A DNA stretch of 64,000 nt from positions 24,468,190 through 24,532,189 of the forward strand of contig CM037789.1 in the NCBI GenBank assembly GCA_021229015.1, read 5' to 3'. Shown here one piece after another: positions 23,955 to 33,900 of the stretch (the first letter of the stretch is position 1; the number at the start of each line of letters is the position of its first letter). Both the position numbers and the translations under genes were made by a program. The notes under the pieces were generated by a model. The model was given only the letters and a program-made list of their open reading frames with translations, was not told the origin of the DNA and made no database searches. The DNA comes from Solen grandis (taxonomy: Eukaryota > Mollusca > Bivalvia > Adapedonta > Solenidae).

Positions 23955-24170
23955 GTCGCTGTGACATTATTTCAGTCATATAGCGACGTCCAGTTAATTA
24001 CAGGTGGAGGATGACCCCGAATGCACTGAGGCATCCGGGTAGAACCACCTACCGCAAGCCAGCTGGAAGGCTTCCTCACATGAAAATCCGAATGGGACTC
24101 GAACCCACGCGGTGAGGGGCTGTGTGAGTGCTAAAGTCAGCGACTTTACCCTCTCGGCCACGTAATTTAT
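23955..24170 (-). mobile_element. SINE type 1, nearly full length, reverse
   Basis: On the minus strand: A-box-like tggccgagagggtaaagtcg, B-box gggttcgagtccca, then ttttcatgtgaggaagcctt, ccagctggcttgcggtaggt, ctacccggatgcctcagtg and ctgtaattaactggacgtcg, ending tactgtcgctgtgac-like sequence. The layout matches 31785-32037 throughout. Confidence 0.88.
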
Positions 24171-24559
24171 AATAATGCATTGTAAAATGCATTATAATAA
24201 ACCTATTGTCAAATTTCATGTATATCTTTGAACATGTCTAGCTATTTCGAAAGTAACATAGCAACCATTTCTCCACGAAGAAGGTCTGCGACAGGGAGCA
24301 GCTTTGTCCTAGTCATTTCTCTTGGAAAAAAATAATTACGTCACCCAACGTCATCACAGCCGTAGCCAATCAAATCACGCAATTTCCTCCGATGTCCATG
24401 GCCTTATTCAGGGGTTCCTCATGCAGTAACTTCTACTTTGGAGTTATGGACTCCATTATTTTTAGAAAAAAAAATCCTAATTTCTTGAGCAGCTCCTAAT
24501 TTTGCCCGTTTTCATAATTGCTTTCTACTTACAGTGCAGTATTGGGTATTTTCTCTTTT

Positions 24560-24700
24560 CGAATCCACAGGTTCAGCTGGTAAAGTGGTTGTTACTGAAT
24601 AGGAATCAATAGGTATGGGGTTCGATCCCGACTTGGAGCGAGAAACTTTGCATGTACATAGTAATGGTACAATCAGGGGTAAGCCACCTAGTACAAACAT
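24560..24700 (+). mobile_element. tRNA-headed SINE-like fragment
   Basis: Contains ttcagctggtaaagtggttg (A-box-like) and ggggttcgatcccgactt (B-box), 45-50 bases apart as in a tRNA, followed by aagccacctagtacaaaca. The body is diverged from the other SINEs here. Confidence 0.55.
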
Positions 24701-25059
24701 CTAGAAGGCTTAGTATAATGTGCTAAAACGTGTTTCCGAATGACGTACTGCTCACTTTCTATTCCCATCCTAATTGTAATTATGGAATATTTTGAATGGG
24801 TTTAACGTCCCACCGACAGTATTTCATTCATTTGGAGACTCTTGGAAAAAGAAAATAAATATATACAATGATAAAACATGAAGGGAGCATCGTTTCACAA
24901 TGAAAAACAAATGCATACAAATTTTAGTCAGAAACTTTTGTGACCCTAGTTCAATTATGATCAAAGAAAAGAAAAACATCACATTTTAAGCTCAAAAGAA
25001 AGAAGGAAGCCCCTTTGTCAAAACAGTTTAAATTCAAAAGCTCTCGGGCAACTGAGCAA

Positions 25060-25370
25060 TCAGAAAAGGTTGCCAGCCACATTTTCCATATAATAGTCAG
25101 CAGCAGAATGTGTAATTGAATGGGGCGTACTGCAGATGCGTTTGTGTCCTTTCTTCCACGCTGTCTTCTGGCACGCAGTGGAGCAGTACCATGCTCGGTG
25201 ACATTTACCGCATCCTGAACGAAGGAAAACAAACATGGCGTTAGGCAAGCTTCCGGTTTGCAGCCATCGTATAATAGACTTGTGGTGTCACATTATTATA
25301 TAGCTGGTCTATAGTCAATACCATATTTCGACAATAGTTCATTAATGATAAACCTTTATGCTTTCAGTTT

Positions 25371-25420
<50 letters not shown>

Positions 25421-27096
25421 CAGCTGTTCGCTACTGAGCTAAATGTTCAGTTTTATTGATAGCTATAGAACTATATATAAAAAATACTTTATATTCCAAT
25501 AATGGCGTGTGCAGTGTATCGTACTTACCAAATAATCAAGATCCTTTCATTAACAAACAAAAGCAACAAGTGGAACGTCTGATTTATATATGGATGTACA
25601 GAAACAGGCTCATGAAAGAATGAATGCATTTTCTAAATATTAATTGCCAGATAGCAAGACAAAGATCGGAATAACGGCTCTTTTACCTGGATACTTTTCT
25701 TTGTCGTCTTCCTTGGCTTTCCTCCCACACTGTGTACATTTTTCTGGTCCATCTCCTTCAAACTTGCATCTCGGACACTGGCACCAGAAATTGTATCCGC
25801 GATATAACCACGCCCGTCTTTCCCTTCTTGGCATGCGCGTATTGATGTAGGTTGTAAACAGCTCTTCTCCTTTCTTTATTGCACGTCTTGCTTTGACCAA
25901 CACTCCAGGATGGCCATCAAGTACCTGGTAAAGCATTAACATAGAGTTTAACCCTCGTGTCTATCGTCGGAAACCCACGGTCAATTCATTCCATTACTCT
26001 GTATTCATCAACCGTGAGATTTCTTACGAGTAAGTGGATATACTTTTACGCGTTATTATTGATAGAATATTCTTAAAATGTATTATTTAAGATATATTTT
26101 GCCAAAACATGTTCTCTCAAAATTGTTCAAAAATGTCCTTCTCAAAACTATCCTTATGTGAGAACATAATCACTTATCTTTTATTTAATTTATTTCCAAG
26201 ATGAACGGTACATCCTGAATATATTATTCAAATACATTTATGAATTTGCTGAACAACATAAATGAAGTATGAATATAATAGATTTATTGCAGTTTTAGGC
26301 CTCCATACCTCTACATTGTTGTCACAGGAGTGATTAAGGCACGCGTGAAGTGGAAACATGCCTGCAAACATGGCGTCCTCGGGGTCCTTCATCGTATGTA
26401 ATCGCACCATCTCCCTCCTGAAAATATATAGAAGATAATTGTTAGTTTCAATAAAATATCATTTTTAATTCATCGAGTGAGGAGGAAAATCAATAATTTC
26501 ACGAGTGGCACAGCCACGAGTGAAAATATTGATTTTCCTTTTCACTCGATGAATTAAAAGCAATATTCCACTGTAAATAAACTTTTCTTCCTTTTTATTG
26601 AATGCCTTTTTGTGACACTTTTCACATTGTTACTAAGTTCGTCAGAAATTCTACCCAAATTCCCGAATCGTTATTAGGTCTAAAAATAGTCCTATAAATG
26701 AACACAAAGAAAGCGTGTAATCAACATTTCTTTCAGTTATTTCTTAAGAAGTTTTATTTCAATGTAGAAAAACAATATTGGAATGTCTTGAAAAAAATAA
26801 GATAATGTCTTTGAGTAGTCCCATTACAAAACAGTGAAAATTATAAAAATGGTAATAAATGTTTTTACTGTTTGAACAATGAAATTTCCATTTTTAAATT
26901 TCCCAACCACCGAAAAACAAAAAAAATTTTTTATTCTAAACAATACTTAAAAATAGGATGATTCAAACCCACGCATCTTTTGCTCACATTAATAAAATTT
27001 CCGTTTGAGGTAAAAATCATGCAAAGATAGATTAGACCCCGAACTTAAGGACAAAAGCTAAATTACTATGACCTATGTAGTTTACAGATTGTATCA

Positions 27097-27127
<31 letters not shown>

Positions 27128-30100
27128 CATAAACGCATCTAATTACTAGTCACGTTAATACGAAAGGCAGACAATGTGTCTAGCTTAATAAAAAAAAACT
27201 TGTCCATTATTTTCTTTATGTAACATAAGTAACAAAATGTATTTGAAACAGAAAAGGACGACAAAAACAAACAGTTGAATTTACAAAATGGTTTAAAATG
27301 AGTTCAAGTGATTGGTGATTGTGATCGTAAGTGATCGGAGGCAGAATGGAAGTACAATGTATGTCAAATGCATGATTTGGTAAAATGCTGTGAAAGGATC
27401 CTTCACCGATGGTGGCATATACTCGCCACCACTTAGTTTTCATGAAAATTTATCTGATAACGTGAAAATATATGCAGTTTTCATGACACCTGATAATAGA
27501 AACTTCACTGGAAGTTTGGTGGGATAGTGCTTTAAATCGCCACCACATACATGTACTTGTTATTCTAGTTTCGCGATATCTTAAGTAGTTTCATGAAATC
27601 TGCTATTATCAAGAAAACTTTCTATTTTCGTGAAATTCTTTTTTTTATTTTGAAAATAATAGTTATGTGGTGGCGAGAAATGGCAGTCACGTGCAAAGTT
27701 TTCTGTTAAGATAATTATTTGGTTTCGTGAAAAAATATATTAATTTTCATGATACCATATAATTTTCATGAAAACTCACAAACTTTCGTGAAAGTTTTAT
27801 CAAATTTTCATGAAAACTAAGTGGATAAGTGGTGGCGAGAATATGCCACCATATTCACCAAAATGGATGTTGGTAGACCGATGTGCAAAATGTTGAAAGT
27901 CAACCAGTATGCCCTAATACAACTTGATGAGAAGTTACCCTTGTAAATTGAAGGACATGTTACTTTTTCCAGAAGGGGTCTGCACACTGACGGTATTGAC
28001 TATACTCACAGTTTTGGGTCTCTCCCTACGTTATTCAAAAAGATGTTAAACGGTGGTGCGGGGTCTGAAAATGCCTGTACGTTGCATGTACTCTGGAAAT
28101 ATCTGGCATCAAACTCATGTTGTGTAATTTTGTACTTCATTCCCCCTGGCAAGGACTCGTTGTCAAATGTCTCTTGCATCATCGTCAACATCTTCGGAAT
28201 GACGTTAGCGTTACTGCTTGAGCCGTATGCGATAAACCTTGTGATAAAGAGAAAGTAAAATGTAAGGCTGGAATTGAGTCATTGCATTTACATTGGAGAA
28301 ATAGTGATTTACTTGTATACTATTACTGTAGTGACTTAATTTGAAAGTTCTGACAGAAAAATGGAGTTTTATTTAATTATTTTTATCTTCCCAGGCACAA
28401 AGAATATTACTATTCGAAAAAAATTAGTGTAAACTGCTATGTGGAGGATTTATTGTCAGCTGTTATATGTACCTGAAAATTGACAAAATAACCAAAATCT
28501 TTGAAAATCAGTTTGGTTGCACGTTAAAACCAAAGGAAACAAATAAAATGAGACAATAGTCTTACTTTCTGAATGGCGACTTTGCCATGGCCCAATCAGC
28601 GGCAGACGGAACATCCGACCCTCCTGGACGCGATATTATTCGCCATGCAGCTAATACTGGCCCATATTCTGGCAAGCACATACGGACTAAAGGACGCGTT
28701 CCATACCCTTTCCAGCACCGCGAGTCATTGCTTAGGTTTGTGTATTGATGACACACTTCATCAAGTTTCTGGCAAGCCGGATTGACCTTAACGCATAAAA
28801 TTTGGTGGTATGAGGCCCAACTTTCGTCCCGGCATTCTGTGCTGCAATAAATCGCTTTGCTGCCGCATTCTTTGCACTCGACCCTCGGACGAATCGGCCA
28901 GTACCTCTGAGTTACTTTCCGTAATTCTGCGTTTGACGAAAGGAGTTCCTTGTCAAAGTAATCGTCTGGGCGCATGAGATTTTTGGCGCAATGCGAGCAT
29001 GCGGGCACGTGCAGTGTGTCGAGCGTCTGCGCCAAGACGGCGGGTTTGTCCCGGAAGCAGTTTTCTCCTTCCTCAAGGTCGTCTGAAGCTTCAACCGCGC
29101 GGCCATATTGTGTGAATGTCACCCTAGCCTGGCAAAAAAAAGCAACAAACATTTCTTTGTAAAGCATGCTTAAAAAATGCATTTTCCAGGCATGTGCATT
29201 AGTAACAAGCCGAAATTAAAAGTAATAAATAACCTATGAATTTACAATAAAGTATACTATTAAAGTTTTGGCGAAGTCCTACACATGGGTTATCTCCACT
29301 TGTACGCGGAAGAATTTGTAATGCTTATCACATTATCAGACGATATAACAATTTTGACACCATGTTAAACAATGAATAAGCTAGAACAAACTTTTTTCCG
29401 TCGGAACAGCTCTACCGTTTAGAACTAAGTGCAAAGACGAGTATAAAGCAATTTCAGTCTGTGAGTCATTGTCTAATTCTGTTTCCAAAGTTTTTCAAGG
29501 ACCATTGACTTTGCAATGACCAATTCCTGACTGGCATGAAAATAAAATACACATATTTACATTTTATCGTGATCATATATATGAGGTTTTATTGGTCTCC
29601 CTTCTGAAGGAGTCACGTTCACACTGTTTTGCTAACCGACGGGACAGACATCTAGCGTCGTGAAACAATACGACCGTCCGACCAAATAAAAGGGTTTGAG
29701 TTTATGACGAAACTACTCTCTATTGAATATATAAGCTAAAAATAATATGCAATAATACTTTTTTTTTTTAAATTATGACCAGGTTGAATAATGCAGGCCC
29801 GATCTTACAAGGTGATACGGGTACTAAAGGGTCTGACAGCTTGCCTGTTAGAATATGAATTTATAATTCCTAAGATTATGTGTGCATGCTCACAACATTA
29901 AGTGGAATTATTTTTACAACCTATGAATAATGTGAGCTGGTTTCCATATTTAAGTTTAATAAATCACGATAAAACAAGTTTTGGTTGAATTGATATAACA
30001 TGCATTTCTCAGGATATAAGTATGCAGGTTTTATTTAACAGTGGTCTGAAAATTATAACTACGTCATTTTACGTTAAACATGATGCATGCATTGCCTTTT

Positions 30101-30923
30101 TGAAAATAGTCCATTAGAATTTAAATATAATCATAAACTAATTACCCATGATTTTAAATTTTCATTTTGAAATGACTTACCTTCGTCCCTTCGGTTAGCG
30201 GACCATATAACCGCTTGACTCGAATGTTTTGGAACAGCATAGGCATCTCTGTGTCGTTCTTATCAAGTCGCGTGCCGTGACGTAACCATGACTCCGCGTT
30301 GACTGGAAGTTTCAAGGCATCTAATGCCTTACCTGCATAAAATTAGAAAAATGGATATCATAGGTGGCCTACTGTACTTATATTTCTACTATTTCTGCGA
30401 CTACTGCTACTGCAATCAATAATATATAAATGATGATGACGATGATGATGATGATGATGATGATGAGAAGAAGAAGAAGGAAAAGAAGGAGAAGAAAAAG
30501 ATGGTGGTGAATAAACATATTCAACTTTAAACAAAATTGATTGTTAGTTTCTAATACATGTATATACACTGCTTTCTCCCAGTTCTCACCTGTAGGCAAT
30601 CGTTTTATGTTGTTCATTTTTTAAAGATAAAATCACCAGGTAGACTTCACAAATCGTATGTACCGGGAGAAAGATTAAACTGGTTTCATAAAATAGGGTA
30701 CACTAAACTAAATGTTGTATCCTTTCGTTAATAGTGTCATCTAAGTAGACATGATTAAAAAAAATGGTATGTAAGTTTTTCTTTGATTATGCATGAAGGC
30801 GTGTATGGACGACAAATTACTTTTATGCTGGCATGAAGATAATGAAGACACTATAGGTCAGTGAGTTTCACCATTGCTTGCGACTTAGTAAACCCAAATC
30901 GTTAATAAACATTTACATCAAAG

Positions 30924-30969
<46 letters not shown>

Positions 30970-33900
30970 TCTTAGTCAAAAAAGGTCTGTGACTATATTT
31001 GAAAGTATAGAAACAAATAAAAGAGCAAGTTTGTAGTCTTCAGCTCCTGTTCTTAACTTCCGAATAAGATGCCATTACAACTACATTGCTTATATCCACA
31101 ACCATCGTCGAGTACTCACGGTCGATCGATAGATCTTCTATAGGCCGTGGGATATTACGGTTGAATTTGGTCGATTAAGGTGTGTCAAATTACGTTATTT
31201 CATTGGTCGCATCATGTTTTTTAAACCTATCATAAATGCTGTCGGGCGCATACATTTTCTTTATTGTTTGCATTACTATCAAGTCTCCACGCAGAAGAAG
31301 GATGAATTTAAAACTCGCGTTTTTATTGGTCGATAAATTAATCAATAATTACTGTATTACGACGGTTTGCTTGCCTATTTCCCCACGGCATGATGTCGTG
31401 TAATGAAATGGAAAAAGTCAGCCAGGGGTAATCGACGATGGTCCATAACTGACATACTGATTGACTTAAGCCTTCAATATGCAAGTTGTATAGGTTTCAA
31501 GTAACGTTTTAGAACTAATGAGCAACGGACACAGCTTTGAGCTCATTTGAACTGAATCTTGCAGCACAGCACAAAACCTGTAATTCTTAAGTGTATGTGA
31601 CTTTAACCTATAAATTGCAACCAATCCTTACATTATTTTTAAATCGGCTGTTAACCGATTAAAATAAAGACAATGCCCCGTGTTCTCGAAAATACTTAAG
31701 TACTATCTCAGGTTCAAATTTGAGTATCATACTCAGATCCCTAATGATATTATTAGGCATAATCTGCGTTTGAACATGAAAATCGCCGTGGCCGAGCGGT
31801 TACAGTCGTGGACTACAAATCTCTCAGCCCCTCACCGGTGTGGGTTCGAATCCCGGTAGGGACTTCGGATTTTTCATGTGAGGAAGCCTTCCAGCTGGCT
31901 TGCGGTAGGTCGGTGGTTCTACCCGGGTACCTCTGTGTACTCGGGGTCTTCCTCCACCTGTAATTAGCTGGACGTCGCTATATGATTGAAATACTATCGC
32001 AGCGACGGTAAACCCCAATACAACAACAACAACAACAACATGTAAATCATACTAAAGTGCCAGTTTTATTATCGAGAACACAGTGCTAGATATAATGCTT
32101 TGGATTTGGCGGTTATACGGTTGGCCTAGTACTCTGCCTTTTAATGATATTCGATAATCTCGTCCTCAGTGGAGTTCTTCGAGTCCACAAAAAAGGTGGA
32201 TAACAACAACAACACATATAAAATTAAAAGAGAAAATAAGTGTACGTCTGAACCAAAACGGACAGGCAATGTTATTAAACTGAGCAATATACATACTTGT
32301 CAAGTCTAAAAATGTGCGAGTGTTCTATTCTGGTCTTTTTGTTGAGATTTCAATCTTACTTACCACCAACTTTCCAATATTTTGCCTGCCGGAAGTCGGG
32401 CGGTATACTGTTGCATTGTTGGAACGCCTCGCGGTTCCTGTCCATTTCATACAACAGAAGCGCCAATTCTCCGCGTAACGTGAAGTTGGCGGCGTCGTGG
32501 GATAACGCCGACTGAAATAGGAACAATAAAAAGAAAAAACAATCATTTTAACGATGAAGCAGCATCAAAAGAAAAGAACCTGCGTTTATCGACACAAACA
32601 TTATGAGGGAAAAACTGTCAAGACAGGTCAATTTATGAATTATTGCAAATAAATTATGTTGTTTATGCAAAGTAGTCAGTTGATGTTATTTTAATGTCAT
32701 GTAATGACGGGGAAAATAAAATATCGAACTATATAGACAATGTGATCTCTAAATCTTTAGGTACATGTATATTTATAAAAAAAAAAATCTGATTAGATAA
32801 TTTGTAAAGATCTATTTAGATTACAATGCCTGTTAGCCGCAATAACAGTATATACGTTTGCTCTTTTTTTTATCCCGATAAGCCAGTGAATAGCAAGGCG
32901 CATGCGCGATATTACATTTTTACAACCAGCAGATTTTAGGTAAATGTTATGTTTCTACATCGAAGAATACTAAAATTAAAAGTCTTGAACGTTCTTTTTT
33001 TTTTTTTTTTTAAATAAAAATGCATTGCAGTAACAATAACAAAAACTTATTCTTCGTAATACATTTAATGATTACCAATATTATTTTCAATAATATGTAA
33101 AATGTATGATTAAAGGGTTATGAAAACGTAGGGATTCTATTTACACAATGTACAGATTTATTCGATTTCGTCATCGATAGCAACACGCATGCGCATTTTT
33201 TTCCGCAAACATATTACAGTATTATTTTTTGTTTCAACTGAAACTCTCGAAAGAGTTATGAAAAACTATGGCTAGTCCATTTAACTCTTTGAAGTAAGAA
33301 TGAATTAAATGAATGCCAACAAAATGGAACAAGCCATACGCATAATCAAACGGCCATGAAAAGCAGGGATTCTGTTAACACTACGAATTTCTTCTCAAGT
33401 TAATTCCAACATCAAAGGGCAAAAACTTGTATCATTAGCACGCTCGTATGAAAAAGATGTAAATTATTCATTTATTTATTTTCTTCGTTGTTTCATTTTG
33501 AGAAATATGCCATATCACTTCATTAATGGCCCATTATTATACAATTCCTATGAAAAGAAAAGATAAAATAGCATTGACATATTGTAGACTAACGCAAATG
33601 GTGCATAACTGTTAAATGTATTGAAAATGTTGATCAAATGAAGGCATTTAGTATTATGGATGGATGTCAAAATACTCTCATTGTTAACATTTTGTGTTGG
33701 CGAGTATTCCCGAAGACGGTCCGTAATTGGAAATAGTCTGAATTTGAAAAAGCGTGGCCGAAGCACACTTTGTTTATCTGCTACGTCATCAACTTATACA
33801 CTCGAGATTCGTTAACGGAGACATACGGAAGGTCTATGGAAATATGACGAAGATATACGGAATATGCAAATCAGGTATTTTGGTAAACAATTGAATGGTC

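Noticed and set aside
24512..24700. 62-codon minus-strand open frame
   Set aside because: It overlaps a tRNA-headed SINE-like fragment and has no domain.
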